A stretch of 64,000 nucleotides of DNA from Betaproteobacteria bacterium. GTDB lineage: Bacteria > Pseudomonadota > Gammaproteobacteria > Burkholderiales > Burkholderiaceae_C. The notes beneath the pieces were generated by a model that saw only the letters and a program-made list of their open reading frames with translations, was not told where the DNA came from and did no database searches. The position numbers were made by a program, and so were the translations under genes. The stretch covers positions 1 to 64,000 of the forward strand of contig JABCYW010000007.1 in assembly GCA_013289985.1 (NCBI GenBank), written 5' to 3'. Below are positions 47,891 through 57,536 of the stretch, in pieces (position 1 is the stretch's first letter; each line of letters opens with the position of its first letter).

Positions 47891-47955
47891 ATTCGGGATA
47901 CGGGGTACGGGTTTTTGGCACAGGCAACTGCAACAGCATCTAGGAAGGAAAAATC

Positions 47956-49218
47956 ATGGCGATCGAGATGATTGAACCGTTTGATCAAGGCACGCAGATC
48001 AAGGTCATCGGCGTGGGCGGCGGCGGCGGCAACGCCGTCGAGCACATGCTCAACGAAGGCGTTCAAGGCGTTGAGTTCGTCTGCGCCAACACCGACGCCC
48101 AGGCGCTGAACCGCTCGGGCGCGACCCAGATCATCCAGCTGGGCGGCAAGGGCCTCGGCGCCGGCGGCAAGCCCGAGGTGGGCCGGGCCGCGGCCGAGGA
48201 GGCGGTCGAGGAGATCAAGGCCGCGATCGCCGGCTCCAACATGCTGTTCATCACCGCCGGCATGGGCGGCGGTACCGGCACCGGCGCCGCGCCCGTCATC
48301 GCGCGCGTGGCCAAGGAGATGGGCATCCTCACCGTGGGCGTGGTCACCAAGCCGTTCGAGTTCGAGGGCAACCGCCGCATGAAGTCGGCCGACGCCGGCG
48401 TGGCCGAACTGGAAGCCAACGTCGATTCGCTGATCGTGGTGCTCAACGAGAAGCTGCTGGAGGTGCTGGGCGACGACGTCACCCAGGACCAGGCCTTCGC
48501 GTACGCCAACGACGTGCTGAAGAACGCCGTGGGCGGCATCTCGGACATCATCCACATCCCGGGCCTCGTGAACGTCGACTTCGAGGACGTGAAGACGGTG
48601 ATGAGCGAGCCCGGCAAGGCGATGATGGGCACCGCCATCGCCACCGGCCCGGATCGCGCCACCAAGGCCGCCGACGCGGCCGTGGCCTGCCCGCTGCTGG
48701 AAGGCATCGACCTGTCCGGTGCCAAGGGCGTGCTGGTGCTGATCGCGGCCTCGCGCTCCACGTTCAAGCTGTCGGAAAGCAAGCTGGCGATGAACACCAT
48801 CCGCCGCTATGCCGCCGAGGAAGCGCACGTGATCTTCGGCACCGCCTACGACGAGAGCCTGGGCGACCAGCTGCGCGTCACGGTGATCGCCACGGGCCTG
48901 TCGCAGTCGCGCCGCGCCCAGGCGCCGCTGACGGTGATCCAGACCACGCAGGCGCTGCGCACCGGCACCGACAACCTGCCCGTGATGAACGCGCAGATGC
49001 CGCACACGATGGCCAACGCGCCGCTGATGGGCAGCGCGCACGCGCAGGGCGGCATGCCGTCCGCGCCGGCGATGCCCACCAACCCGGACTACGGCCACCT
49101 GGGCACGCCCAGCGTCTGGCGCCATCGCCAGCACGCCGCGGCCAAGGTCGAGGCCCTGAGCTCGCACGGCATGGACGAGATCGAGATCCCGGCCTTCCTG
49201 CGCAAGCAGGCCGACTGA
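47956..49218 (+). CDS. ftsZ: cell division protein FtsZ
   Basis: A 420-residue tubulin-like GTPase. IKVIGVGGGGGNAVEHM starts the nucleotide fold, the tubulin signature GGGTGTG is at 104-110, NVDFEDVKTVMSEPGKAMMG holds the T7-type region, and a flexible linker of about 85 residues leads to the C-terminal peptide EIEIPAFLRKQAD that binds FtsA. It forms the Z ring. A good ribosome site and the preceding gap suggest its own promoter in addition to read-through from ftsA. Confidence 0.97.
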   Translation: MAIEMIEPFDQGTQIKVIGVGGGGGNAVEHMLNEGVQGVEFVCANTDAQALNRSGATQIIQLGGKGLGAGGKPEVGRAAAEEAVEEIKAAIAGSNMLFITAGMGGGTGTGAAPVIARVAKEMGILTVGVVTKPFEFEGNRRMKSADAGVAELEANVDSLIVVLNEKLLEVLGDDVTQDQAFAYANDVLKNAVGGISDIIHIPGLVNVDFEDVKTVMSEPGKAMMGTAIATGPDRATKAADAAVACPLLEGIDLSGAKGVLVLIAASRSTFKLSESKLAMNTIRRYAAEEAHVIFGTAYDESLGDQLRVTVIATGLSQSRRAQAPLTVIQTTQALRTGTDNLPVMNAQMPHTMANAPLMGSAHAQGGMPSAPAMPTNPDYGHLGTPSVWRHRQHAAAKVEALSSHGMDEIEIPAFLRKQAD

Positions 49219-49225
49219 ACGACGA

Positions 49226-49296
49226 CCCCCACGCTCCCGCCGGTTGCTGCCCCCGAGGGGGAGCGCGGTTCGGCTCGGGTGCGACCCTCGCTTCCC
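49226..49296. repeat. dispersed intergenic repeat, copy 2
   Basis: It aligns with 26051-26121: CCCCC start, a CCCCC-GA-GGGGG hairpin, then GCGGTTCGGCTCGGGTGC and CCTCGCTTCCC with few mismatches. It begins 8 bases after the ftsZ stop. The hairpin could terminate ftsZ transcription, although no T-run follows. Confidence 0.7.
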
Positions 49297-49411
49297 TCTT
49301 CTTGGGTGGCCCTGCGGGCGGCTTGAACCGCGTGAGGGTGTCGGGTCTGCTCGCGGCGGCGCGCCGTGGGCGTGTTCGCGTGTCAAAGTCTGATTGATCG
49401 GGGAGGGCGCG

Positions 49412-50425
49412 ATGCGCAAGGTGCAGATGAGAGGGGTCGCGGGCGCGGCCGTGATGTTGCTCGCGATCGCGGGGGCCGCGCGGGCGGCGCCCGGCGACGA
49501 GGAGCGGCGCAAGGTCTGGGACGACGTCGGCCAGGCCGCGAAGAAGGGCCCGGTGGACGTGCCGCTGCTCGACGAGGCCGTGCTGCACGTGCCCGCGGGC
49601 GAGGTCTTCGTGCCGCAGCCGCAGGCCGATCGCCTGCTGAACCTGTTCGGCAATCCGGGCAGCAATCCCGAGATGCCCGGCCTGCTGCTGCCACGTGCGC
49701 CCAACGCGAACTGGTACATGCCCGTGCGCTTCCACAAGTCGGGCTACATCAAGGACGACGATGCGAAGACGTGGAACGCCGACGAGATGCTCAAGAGCCT
49801 GCGCGACGGCACCGAGGAGCAGAACCGCGAACGCGTGAAGGCCGGACAGCCGGCCGTGGACATCGTCGGCTGGTCCGAGTCGCCGCGCTACGACGCCGCC
49901 ACGCAACGCCTCTCGTGGTCGCTCACCTCGCGTCCGGTGGGCGCCAAGGCCGAGGATCCGGTGGACGTCAACTACAACACGTACGCGCTGGGCCGCGACG
50001 GCTACTTCTCCATGAACATGGTGACGTCGCTGAAGGAGCTCGACGCGCTCAGGCCGGTGGCCGAGAAGCAGCTCGCCGCACTCGAGTTCAGGCCCGGCAA
50101 GCGCTACGCGGACTTCGACTCGAAGAGTGATCAGGTGGCCGGCTACGGCCTCGCGTCGCTGGTGGTGGCCGACACCGGCTCGTCCCGGCCCGGCTTCGCG
50201 GCACAGGTGGGCGCAATGCTCGCGCGGTACTACAAGCTGGGTGCCCTCTGCGCCGGCCTGTTCGTCGTCGTCGTGGTGGTGATGTCGATCCGGCGCAAGC
50301 GCCAGCCCGCGCCCGCCCGGCCCGTCTTCGCCAACACCGTCGCCGAGCCGTCGGTGGCCCACGCGGTGGATCTCGACGTCGGCGACGCCGGAACGACTCC
50401 CCCGCAATCGCCTCTCAGGCCCTGA
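49412..50425 (+). CDS. DUF2167-family membrane-anchored protein
   Basis: A 337-residue protein from the ATG at 49412, preceded by GGGGAGGG. Residues 1-25 are a signal peptide, a globular periplasmic domain follows (GPVDVPLLDEAVLHVPAGEVFVPQPQADRLLNLFGNP, PNANWYMPVRFHKSGYIKDDDAKTWNADEML, VDIVGWSESPRYDAATQRLSWSLTS), and one membrane helix lies near 276-297 before a cytoplasmic tail. The pattern fits DUF2167, a family of unknown function; the family name is from memory. It ends 22 bases before a site-2 protease gene, and a substrate-protease or partner relation is an inference from adjacency only. Confidence 0.75.
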   Translation: MRKVQMRGVAGAAVMLLAIAGAARAAPGDEERRKVWDDVGQAAKKGPVDVPLLDEAVLHVPAGEVFVPQPQADRLLNLFGNPGSNPEMPGLLLPRAPNANWYMPVRFHKSGYIKDDDAKTWNADEMLKSLRDGTEEQNRERVKAGQPAVDIVGWSESPRYDAATQRLSWSLTSRPVGAKAEDPVDVNYNTYALGRDGYFSMNMVTSLKELDALRPVAEKQLAALEFRPGKRYADFDSKSDQVAGYGLASLVVADTGSSRPGFAAQVGAMLARYYKLGALCAGLFVVVVVVMSIRRKRQPAPARPVFANTVAEPSVAHAVDLDVGDAGTTPPQSPLRP

Positions 50426-50447
50426 TTCCGTTTCCCCTGCAATCCCG

Positions 50448-51206
50448 ATGTTCGCCCGCCTCGCCCTCCTCGTCGTCGCCGCGCTGAAGTTCGGCAAGCT
50501 CAGCGGCACGCTGATCACCATGCTGATCTCGATCGGCGCGTATGCCATGGTCTTCGGGTGGCGCTATGCGGTGGGCATCGTGGCGATGCTGTTCCTGCAC
50601 GAGATGGGCCACTACATCGCGGCGGTCCAGCGCGGCCTCAAGGTGCGCCTGCCGATGTTCATCCCGTTCGCCTTCGCCTGGGTGACGCTGGAGGAATCGC
50701 CGCACGACGCCGAGACCGAGGCCTACATCGGCCTGGCCGGCCCGCTGCTGGGCACGGTGGCGGCGATCGGCGCGTACTTCCTCGCGCGCAACTACGACAC
50801 CACCTGGCTGCTGGCCGTGGCCTACACGGGCTTCTTCATCAACCTGATCAACCTGATCCCGCTGCCGCCGCTGGACGGCGGGCGCGTGACCACCATCCTG
50901 TCGCCGCGCATCTGGCTGCTGGGCGTTCCCATCATCGGCGTGCTGATGTGGTACCACTTCAGCGTGATCCTGCTGGTGATCGCGATCATGGCCGGGCCGC
51001 ACGTGTTCGCGGCGCTGCGCTTCAATCCCGATGACCCGGCCGTCAAGCGCTACTACGACGCGGTGACGCCGCGCACGCGCTGGGAATACGGACTCCTGTA
51101 CGTTGGCCTGATCGCCTTCCTGGGCTACATGACCAACGAGGTGGATCACCAGCTGCAGGGCATCCACCGCCCCGACGCCGAACAGACGCAGACCGACAGC
51201 GTCTGA
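50448..51206 (+). CDS. site-2 protease family (M50) intramembrane metalloprotease
   Basis: A 252-residue polytopic protein. The zinc motif is HEMGH at residues 51-55 inside a membrane helix, and NLIPLPPLDGGR carries the third ligand D143. Five or six helices are predicted. Unlike RseP it has no PDZ domain, so it belongs to the compact M50B-type group that cleaves a membrane-embedded substrate. The substrate is unknown; the upstream single-pass DUF2167 protein is a natural candidate. It shares an operon with that gene. Confidence 0.85.
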   Translation: MFARLALLVVAALKFGKLSGTLITMLISIGAYAMVFGWRYAVGIVAMLFLHEMGHYIAAVQRGLKVRLPMFIPFAFAWVTLEESPHDAETEAYIGLAGPLLGTVAAIGAYFLARNYDTTWLLAVAYTGFFINLINLIPLPPLDGGRVTTILSPRIWLLGVPIIGVLMWYHFSVILLVIAIMAGPHVFAALRFNPDDPAVKRYYDAVTPRTRWEYGLLYVGLIAFLGYMTNEVDHQLQGIHRPDAEQTQTDSV

Positions 51207-51220
51207 CATGCGGCTTGCCG

Positions 51221-51235
51221 GGCGGGCATCCCGCC
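51221..51235 (+). terminator. hairpin after the site-2 protease gene
   Basis: GGCGGG-CAT-CCCGCC is a 6-bp stem 15 bases after the stop codon, without a T-run. It may stabilise the 3' end or work with Rho. Confidence 0.35.
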
Positions 51236-51391
51236 GACGGCGTCGCGGGGCGAGCGCCCGACAGGGTCTTTGAACCGCCGATCGAGTTCGCGGCATGACC
51301 GGAACGTGGGACCAGACGGAAGCCAGGGGGCACGCGACAGCTCGACAGGCTTCGGCGCAAACCCACTTCCTCGATCAACCGGAGACAGACC

Positions 51392-52519
51392 ATGCAAAAG
51401 CGAGCGTTCTGGAATACGACGGCGTCTGCACGCGCAACGGTGCTGGTGGCATTGCTCACGACGGCCTTCGCCGGCAATGCACTGGCCGATCGTGACGACA
51501 GGGACAGCGCCCTGCTGCCCGCACCCGTCATCGTGTCGTCGACGGTGCCTCTCAACGGGGATCTGAACCCCTACGGCGTCGTCTTCGTTCCCAGGGACTT
51601 CGCGCGATCGGGCGTGCTCAAGCCCGGCGACCTGCTGGTGTCCAATTTCAACAACAACCAGAACTTGCAGGGCACCGGCACGACGATCGTCAAGATCGTG
51701 CCCGGCGGGACGCCCCAGGTGTTCTTCGGCGGCCCCGCCGGACTGGGGCTGACGACCGGACTCGTCGTGTTGAAGAGCGGCTTCGTGATCGTCGGCAACA
51801 TGCCGAGTGCCGACGGCACCAGCGCGACCGTGCTGCCCGGCTCGATCCTGGTGCTGAACGCCCAGGGCGCGCGCGTGGCGGAGTGGACCAACGCGCAGAA
51901 TCCCCTGGTGAACGGCCCCTGGGACATGGCCGTCCACGATGAAGGCGACCGCGCGCAGCTCTTCGTCTCGAACGTGCTTGGCGGCACGGTGGTGCGCTTC
52001 GATCTGGACATCCGCAATGGCAGGCTGGCCATCGGGCGCGCGGTCCAGATCGCCTCGGGCTACATGCACCGCGGCGACCCCGCCGCGCTCGAGGTGGGGC
52101 CCACGGGCCTGGTCTACGACGCCCGAAGAGATCGTCTCTATGTGGCGTCGACCGCGGACAACGCGATCTTCGCCATCGCGGACGCCGGCAAGTCCTCGGC
52201 GGACGCGGGCCGCGGCACGGTGGTCTTCCAGGACAACGTGCATCTTCACGGGCCGCTGGGCCTGGCGCTGGGGCCGAACGGCCACCTCTTCGCGAGCAAC
52301 AGCGACGTCGTCAATTCCGACCCGGCGCACCCGAGCGAGATCGTGGAGTTCACGACGAACGGCAGGTTCGTCGCCCAGCTTTCCGTCGACCCCGCTCAGG
52401 GCGGATCGTTCGGCCTCGGCTTTCTGCGGATGAGCGACGACGCCGTCCGTTTCGCCGCGGTCGACGACAACACGGCCACCATCATGGTGTGGACCTTGCC
52501 TTTCGAAGCAGGACACTGA
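51392..52519 (+). CDS. secreted beta-propeller-like protein
   Basis: A 375-residue protein with a signal peptide ending FAGNALA. The rest has repeated NHL/SMP-30-like strands: NPYGVVFVPRDF, GDLLVSNFNNNQNLQGTGTTIVKI, GSILVLNAQGARVAEW, LFVSNVLGGTVVRFDLD, LVYDARRDRLYVASTADNAIFAIADA and LGLALGPNGHLFASNSD. These suggest a six-bladed propeller acting in the periplasm or outside. No catalytic motif was recognised, so function is unknown. Codon use is slightly less GC-extreme than in the neighbours. GGAGAC precedes the ATG. It stands alone between the protease pair and the NfeD/slipin pair. Confidence 0.75.
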   Translation: MQKRAFWNTTASARATVLVALLTTAFAGNALADRDDRDSALLPAPVIVSSTVPLNGDLNPYGVVFVPRDFARSGVLKPGDLLVSNFNNNQNLQGTGTTIVKIVPGGTPQVFFGGPAGLGLTTGLVVLKSGFVIVGNMPSADGTSATVLPGSILVLNAQGARVAEWTNAQNPLVNGPWDMAVHDEGDRAQLFVSNVLGGTVVRFDLDIRNGRLAIGRAVQIASGYMHRGDPAALEVGPTGLVYDARRDRLYVASTADNAIFAIADAGKSSADAGRGTVVFQDNVHLHGPLGLALGPNGHLFASNSDVVNSDPAHPSEIVEFTTNGRFVAQLSVDPAQGGSFGLGFLRMSDDAVRFAAVDDNTATIMVWTLPFEAGH

Positions 52520-52552
52520 CTGAACGGCATGGACTGACGGCCGCGTCGGGCC

Positions 52553-52558
52553 TACCAT
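52553..52558 (+). promoter_or_regulatory. -10-like box of the NfeD gene
   Basis: TACCAT lies 7 bases before the ATG at 52565 and no ribosome site is present, which predicts a leaderless message. Confidence 0.4.
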
Positions 52559-52564
52559 TGCGGC

Positions 52565-53962
52565 ATGCACAGGCTGGCCGCTCCCCTGTGCGCGCTGGCC
52601 CTGTGGCTTGCATCGCCAGCCAGCGCGCAGACACCTCCCGCCGCCGTCACCCCTGCCGGCGGGAATGGCGTGGTGTTGTTGAGCGTCGATGGCGCGATCA
52701 GCCCGGCCAGCGCCGATTACGTCGAACGCGGGCTGCAACGGGCGGCCCGGCGCGGCGCGGGCGTGGTCGTGCTGCAGCTCGACACGCCAGGCGGCCTCGA
52801 AACGTCCATGCGCGCGATCATCAAGGCGATCCTGGCGTCGACGGTGCCGGTGGTCACCTTCGTCGGCCCGTCCGGCGCGCGAGCCGCCAGCGCCGGCACG
52901 TTCATCCTCTACGCGAGCCATGTCGCCGCGATGGCGCCGGCGACCACGCTCGGCGCGGCGACGCCGGTCGTGATCGGCCTGGCGCCGGATCCGTCCCCGG
53001 CTCAACCGCCCCCGAACGGCCAGGCCGCGGCCAGCGCCGCGGCCGCGCCGTCGCCGACCGCGCCGCGCGACGCACTGGAGGCCAAGCGAATCAGCGACGC
53101 CGCCGCTGGCATCCGCGCGCTGGCGCTGCTGCGCCACCGCAACGCCGAATGGGCGGAGCGCGCCGTGCGCGAGGCGGTGAGCCTGTCGTCCACGGAAGCC
53201 CTGTCGCAACATGTCGTCGACGTCGTGGCGAGCGACCTGCCAGACCTGTTGCGACAGCTCGATGGCCGCACGGTGCGGCTGGGCGACGGCCGCTCCGCGA
53301 CGCTGGCGACGGCCGGCGCGAGCATCGAACGCTGGGATCCGGACTGGCGCGACCGCTTGCTGGCGGTTGTCGGCGACCCGAGCATCGCGATGCTGTTGCT
53401 GCTGGTCGGCTTCTACGGCCTGGTGTTCGAGTTCTCCGCCCCTGGCCTCGTGGCGCCCGGCGTGACGGGTGCCGTCTGCCTGGTGCTGGCCCTGTTCGGG
53501 ATGCAGGCGCTGCCGCTCAGCGGCATCGGCGTCGCGCTGCTCCTGCTCGGGTTGGGATTCTTCGCCGCCGAGGCCTTCGTGCCCAGCCACGGTGCCCTGG
53601 GAGCCGGCGGGGTCGCGGCGTTCACCTTCGGCGCGCTGATGCTGGTCGACAGCGACGCGCCCGGCTTCGGCGTGTCGCGGCCGCTGATCGCCGCGCTGGC
53701 GCTGGTGTCGCTGGCGTTCGTGGGACTGCTGGCGACGCTCGCCGCGCGCCTGCGGGGGCGGCCGCCGGCCTGCGGCGCTTCGACGATGGTGGGCCTGGCA
53801 GGTGAAGTCCTCGAGGCCGACGGGCAGGACGCCTGGGCCGTCCTGCAGGGCGAACGCTGGCGGGTGCGCACCGAGCGCGCACTGCGGCCGGGCGAGCGCG
53901 TGCGCGTGTTGCGCGTCGACGGGCTGACGCTCGGCGTCGCGGTCGAGGGAGCCTCGCCATGA
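52565..53962 (+). CDS. NfeD-family membrane serine protease (ClpP-class)
   Basis: A 465-residue long-form NfeD. A signal peptide (1-21) is followed by a ClpP-like domain: [11 protein letters not shown] at 67-77, [14 protein letters not shown] with likely nucleophile S109, and K174 in [10 protein letters not shown] as the likely general base. Four membrane helices lie at about 205-390, then a C-terminal OB-fold NfeD domain ([30 protein letters not shown]). A Pro/Ala-rich loop at about 140-170 separates the catalytic residues. Family members cleave membrane proteins such as stomatins. The downstream slipin overlaps by four bases, the standard NfeD-slipin operon. Confidence 0.9.
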   Translation: MHRLAAPLCALALWLASPASAQTPPAAVTPAGGNGVVLLSVDGAISPASADYVERGLQRAARRGAGVVVLQLDTPGGLETSMRAIIKAILASTVPVVTFVGPSGARAASAGTFILYASHVAAMAPATTLGAATPVVIGLAPDPSPAQPPPNGQAAASAAAAPSPTAPRDALEAKRISDAAAGIRALALLRHRNAEWAERAVREAVSLSSTEALSQHVVDVVASDLPDLLRQLDGRTVRLGDGRSATLATAGASIERWDPDWRDRLLAVVGDPSIAMLLLLVGFYGLVFEFSAPGLVAPGVTGAVCLVLALFGMQALPLSGIGVALLLLGLGFFAAEAFVPSHGALGAGGVAAFTFGALMLVDSDAPGFGVSRPLIAALALVSLAFVGLLATLAARLRGRPPACGASTMVGLAGEVLEADGQDAWAVLQGERWRVRTERALRPGERVRVLRVDGLTLGVAVEGASP

Positions 53963-54738
53963 TCGGAGCCTTCGGGTTCGCGTTGCTGCTGGTCCTCCTG
54001 CTGTTCGTGCTGACGGCATCGCTGCGCGTGCTGCGCGAGTACGAGCGCGGCGTCGTCTTCATGCTCGGCCGCTTCCTGGCGGTCAAGGGCCCCGGCCTCG
54101 TGCTGCTGATTCCGGCGCTGCAGCAGATGGTGCGCGTGAGCCTGCGGCTGGTCGTGATGGACATCCCCAAGCAGGACGTCATCACGCGCGACAACGTCTC
54201 GGTCAAGGTCAATGCGGTGCTGTACTTCAAGGTCGTCGACGCGGAACGCGCCGTGATCCGCGTCGAGAATTTCCTGGTGGCCACCAGCCAGCTCGCGCAG
54301 ACCACCTTGCGCGCGGTACTCGGCAAGCACGATCTCGATGCCTTGCTCTCCGAACGCGACCGCCTCAACCTCGACGTGCAGAAGATCCTCGACTCCCAGA
54401 CCGACGCCTGGGGCATCAAGGTCGCCAACGTCGAGATCAAGGACGTCGACATCGACTTGACGATGGTGCGTGCCATCGCGCGCCAGGCCGAGGCCGAGCG
54501 CGAGCGGCGCGCCAAGGTGATCCACGCCGAAGGCGAGCTGCAGGCCTCCACCAAGCTCAGCGAGGCCGCCGAGATCCTGGGGCGCCATCCGCAGGCGCTG
54601 CAGCTGCGCTACCTCGAGACGCTCACGGTCATCGCCGCGGACAAGAACTCGACCATCGTGTTCCCGCTGCCCCTGGACATCGTGGGGCCCCTGCTGGAGG
54701 CGGCAAGGGGGCGGAACACGGCGCCGCCGGCAGGCTGA
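53959..54738 (+). CDS. slipin (stomatin/prohibitin-family membrane protein)
   Basis: A 259-residue protein with one N-terminal membrane helix (about 1-25) and an SPFH domain: [72 protein letters not shown] long charged helix follows ([27 protein letters not shown]). Slipins form oligomers that organise membrane microdomains. The gene starts at an ATGA overlap with the NfeD protease gene, whose relatives cleave slipin C-termini, so the two probably form a functional pair. Confidence 0.93.
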   Translation: MIGAFGFALLLVLLLFVLTASLRVLREYERGVVFMLGRFLAVKGPGLVLLIPALQQMVRVSLRLVVMDIPKQDVITRDNVSVKVNAVLYFKVVDAERAVIRVENFLVATSQLAQTTLRAVLGKHDLDALLSERDRLNLDVQKILDSQTDAWGIKVANVEIKDVDIDLTMVRAIARQAEAERERRAKVIHAEGELQASTKLSEAAEILGRHPQALQLRYLETLTVIAADKNSTIVFPLPLDIVGPLLEAARGRNTAPPAG

Positions 54739-54812
54739 CGGGGGGCCCTCGCGGGCCGGCAATTCGTGCCGGGCCAAGCAAACTATCACCGGATCCGGGC
54801 CACCTTTACCGA

Positions 54813-55928
54813 GTGGCAACGCCCAAACGTGGGATAGTTCGCCATTCAAAGCTGTCAAGGCTGACCGTGTCCCAAGCCGAATGGCAAGCGTGCAAGAGCG
54901 ATATCGTCGATCGATTCGCCACTCCCAGCAACCTGCGCGGTTCGCTGCAATTCCTCTCCGTCATCGCACCGATCGCCGGGCTCTGGTTCCTGATCCGGCA
55001 GACCTGGCTGGATTCCGCGTGGCTCGATGCGGCGGCCACCGCGGCCCTCAGCCTGTTCCTGCTGCGCGGCTTCGTGCTGATGCATGACTGCGGCCATCAC
55101 AGCCTGTTCCGGAGCAAGTCGCTGAACCGCCTCGGCGGCTTCCTGCTGGGCGTGTTGTCCGGGCTGCCGCAGCAGGTGTGGGCGGAGAATCACCGCTACC
55201 ACCACGTGACCAACGGCAACTGGGCGAAGTACCGCGGGCCGCTGAACGTGGCCAGCGTCGCCGACTACCAGGCCATGAGCGCGCGCGACCAGCGGCACTA
55301 TCGATACACGCGCGACATCCGCATCGCGCCCCTGGCGGGGTGTCTCTATTTCCTGGTCAATCCGCGCATCACCTGGCTGCGCGCCAGCATCCAGCGCCTG
55401 CGCCGTCGTCCTGCGGCCGGGCCCGGGACCGCGGCCGCTTCGCCGCTGCCCGCCGTCACCGCGGCGCACTATCGCCACATGCTCTGGAACAACCTGCTGC
55501 TGCTCGCGGCCTGGGGCGCGATGGCCTGGGCGGTCGGGCCGTTGCAGTTCCTCGTCTGCTACCTCGTGAGCGGATCGCTGGCCGGCGCCTACGGCATCGT
55601 GCTGTTCACGGTGCAGCACAACTTCGAGCACTCCTACGCGAGCGCGGACGCGGGCTGGGATCGCGACGAGGCGGCATTGCACGGGACGAGCTTCCTCGTC
55701 CTGCCGCGCTGGCTGAACTGGATCACCGCCGACGCGGCGTACCACCACGTGCACCACCTGTGCGCCAGCGTTCCCAACTACCGGCTCGCGGCCTGCCACA
55801 AGGAACACGAACAGCTGTTCTCGGGGGTGCGGCGCGTGGGGCTGTTCGAGATTCCCGGCGCGCTCAAGCACGTCTTGTGGGACATGTCGGCCCGCCGGCT
55901 GGTGTCGGTGGCCGAGATCGCGCGCTGA
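54813..55928 (+). CDS. fatty acid desaturase
   Basis: A 371-residue membrane di-iron enzyme from the GTG at 54813; another GTG at 54867 is possible and neither has a clear ribosome site. The three histidine boxes are HDCGHH at 91-96, HRYHH at 127-131 and HHVHH near residue 310, with HNFEH between. Four hydrophobic segments surround them. This is the acyl-lipid desaturase layout; it inserts a double bond into membrane fatty acyl chains, using an electron donor that is not encoded here. Position of the double bond is unknown. It lies 75 bases after the slipin gene and upstream of lpxC, in a stretch rich in membrane functions. Confidence 0.88.
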   Translation: MATPKRGIVRHSKLSRLTVSQAEWQACKSDIVDRFATPSNLRGSLQFLSVIAPIAGLWFLIRQTWLDSAWLDAAATAALSLFLLRGFVLMHDCGHHSLFRSKSLNRLGGFLLGVLSGLPQQVWAENHRYHHVTNGNWAKYRGPLNVASVADYQAMSARDQRHYRYTRDIRIAPLAGCLYFLVNPRITWLRASIQRLRRRPAAGPGTAAASPLPAVTAAHYRHMLWNNLLLLAAWGAMAWAVGPLQFLVCYLVSGSLAGAYGIVLFTVQHNFEHSYASADAGWDRDEAALHGTSFLVLPRWLNWITADAAYHHVHHLCASVPNYRLAACHKEHEQLFSGVRRVGLFEIPGALKHVLWDMSARRLVSVAEIAR

Positions 55929-56011
55929 GGAGTCTCCGGGCCATTGCTTTCCTTCATCGCCGCGATGGTCAAACAGTTTCCCCGGGCGCGGCAGGGGCGC
56001 GGCCCAGTCCC

Positions 56012-56017
56012 TACAAT
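56012..56017 (+). promoter_or_regulatory. -10 box of lpxC
   Basis: TACAAT, five of six consensus positions, lies 7 bases before the ATG at 56024. Transcription would start at the A of the start codon, so lpxC is predicted to be leaderless. Confidence 0.5.
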
Positions 56018-56023
56018 CCGGGC

Positions 56024-56959
56024 ATGCTCCAGCAACGCACGCTCAAGTCCATCACCCGCGCCGTCGGCGTGGGCCTGCACAGCGGTCAGAAGGTGGAGAT
56101 GACGCTGCGGCCCGCGGCGCCCGACACCGGCATCGTGTTCCGCCGCGTCGACCTGCCGCAGCCGGTCGACATCCCGGCCAACGCCGGCTCGGTGTCCGAC
56201 ACGCGCATGAACTCCACCATCTCCTCGGGCGGCGACCCCGGCGGTCCCAAGGTGCAGACGATCGAGCACCTGATGTCGGCCTGCGCGGGCCTGGGCATCG
56301 ACAACCTCGTCGTCGACATGACCGCCGACGAGGTGCCCATCCTCGACGGCTCCTCGGCCAGCTTCGTGTTCCTGCTGCAGAGCGCGGGCATCGTGCTGCA
56401 GGACGCGCCCAAGAGGTTCGTTCGGGTGCTCAAGCCGGTGGAGGTGCGCCGCGGCGAGGGCGCGTCGCTCGCCTGGGCGCGGCTGGAGCCGTACCACGGC
56501 TACAAGCTCACGTTCGAGATCGAGTTCAACCACCCGGCGGTGGACGCCACCGGCCAGCAGGTGAGCTTCGACATGGGCAGCGGCAAGTACAAGAGCGACA
56601 TCGCGCGGGCCCGTACCTTCGGCTTCACGAAGGATCTCGACCTGATGCGCTCGCGCGGCCTCACCATGGGCGGCAGCATGGACAACGCGATCGTCGTCGA
56701 CGACTCGCGCGTGCTCAACGCCGACGGCCTCCGCTACGACGACGAGTTCGTCAAGCACAAGATCCTCGACGCGATCGGCGACCTGTTCGTCATCGGCCAT
56801 CCGCTGCTGGCCAGCTACACCGCCTACAAGAGCGGCCACGCCATGAACAACATGCTGCTGCGCGAGCTGCTGGCCGATCCCACCGCCTACGAGACGGTCA
56901 CCTTCGACGACGAGCGCCTGGCTCCGGCCGGTTTCGCGGAGCTTGCGCCGGCCTGGTAA
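56024..56959 (+). CDS. lpxC: UDP-3-O-acyl-N-acetylglucosamine deacetylase
   Basis: A 311-residue zinc deacetylase, the first committed step of lipid A synthesis. [21 protein letters not shown] is the family start. Zinc ligands are H82 in TIEHLMSA, H245 and D249 in [10 protein letters not shown], and H272 in KSGHAMNN is catalytic. A short glycine/proline-rich loop ([10 protein letters not shown], 68-76) is slightly longer than in E. coli. In many relatives lpxC follows ftsZ closely; here six unrelated genes intervene and it has its own promoter. Confidence 0.96.
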   Translation: MLQQRTLKSITRAVGVGLHSGQKVEMTLRPAAPDTGIVFRRVDLPQPVDIPANAGSVSDTRMNSTISSGGDPGGPKVQTIEHLMSACAGLGIDNLVVDMTADEVPILDGSSASFVFLLQSAGIVLQDAPKRFVRVLKPVEVRRGEGASLAWARLEPYHGYKLTFEIEFNHPAVDATGQQVSFDMGSGKYKSDIARARTFGFTKDLDLMRSRGLTMGGSMDNAIVVDDSRVLNADGLRYDDEFVKHKILDAIGDLFVIGHPLLASYTAYKSGHAMNNMLLRELLADPTAYETVTFDDERLAPAGFAELAPAW

Positions 56960-57035
56960 CAACGCGCGAACGCCGCGGGCGGAAGCCGCACGCAGGCGAG
57001 AATGGGCACCTGCCGAGTTCCGCCCTCCAGGCACC

Positions 57036-57497
57036 ATGTCCCTGCGTTCCTCCATCGTCCGACGCTGCCTGCAGTCCTGCTTCGAGGCCACCGGCCTGCG
57101 CGTGGTGAACCTGCCGCACGTGGTCGACGCGCGCCAGCATGTCGAGCCGCCCGTGCGGCTGGACGCCGGCTACCTGGTGGTCGATCGCCATGCCCTGGCC
57201 TGGATCACGTTCTCGCGCACCTCGGACGGCGACGCCACGCCCACCCACACCCTGGGCTTCGCCACGCTGTCGGGCGCGCTGCGCGCGATCTGCGCCGAGC
57301 GCATCGGCCTGGCCGGCCGGGCCGCCATCCCCGGTCCGGCGCGCGCCGTGGAACTGCGGCGCGCCGGACGCTGGCAGGAGGTGCTGGACGCCAGCGAATG
57401 CGTCGAGGCGCCGATGCGCGCGCGCCTGGAGGCCTGGCTGCACGGCGGGCGCTTCACGGCGTACCGGCTGGCGCTGGGGCTGCTCAAGCGTCTCTGA
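57036..57497 (+). CDS. hypothetical protein
   Basis: A 153-residue protein of unknown function, starting at the ATG at 57036 (GAGAAT at 56998 could be its -10). It has no signal peptide or membrane helix. Segments VVDRHALAWITFSRTSDGDATPTHTLGFATLSGALRAICAERIGL and RAGRWQEVLDASECVEAPMRARLEAWLHGGRFTAYRLALGLLKRL suggest a mixed alpha/beta fold with a helical, basic C-terminus. No family was recognised. It lies 76 bases after lpxC and 251 bases before the RND operon, on the same strand. Confidence 0.65.
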   Translation: MSLRSSIVRRCLQSCFEATGLRVVNLPHVVDARQHVEPPVRLDAGYLVVDRHALAWITFSRTSDGDATPTHTLGFATLSGALRAICAERIGLAGRAAIPGPARAVELRRAGRWQEVLDASECVEAPMRARLEAWLHGGRFTAYRLALGLLKRL

Positions 57498-57536
57498 CCG
57501 CGGTCGGCCTGGCGGCTATACCCGACTGCGCCGCAG

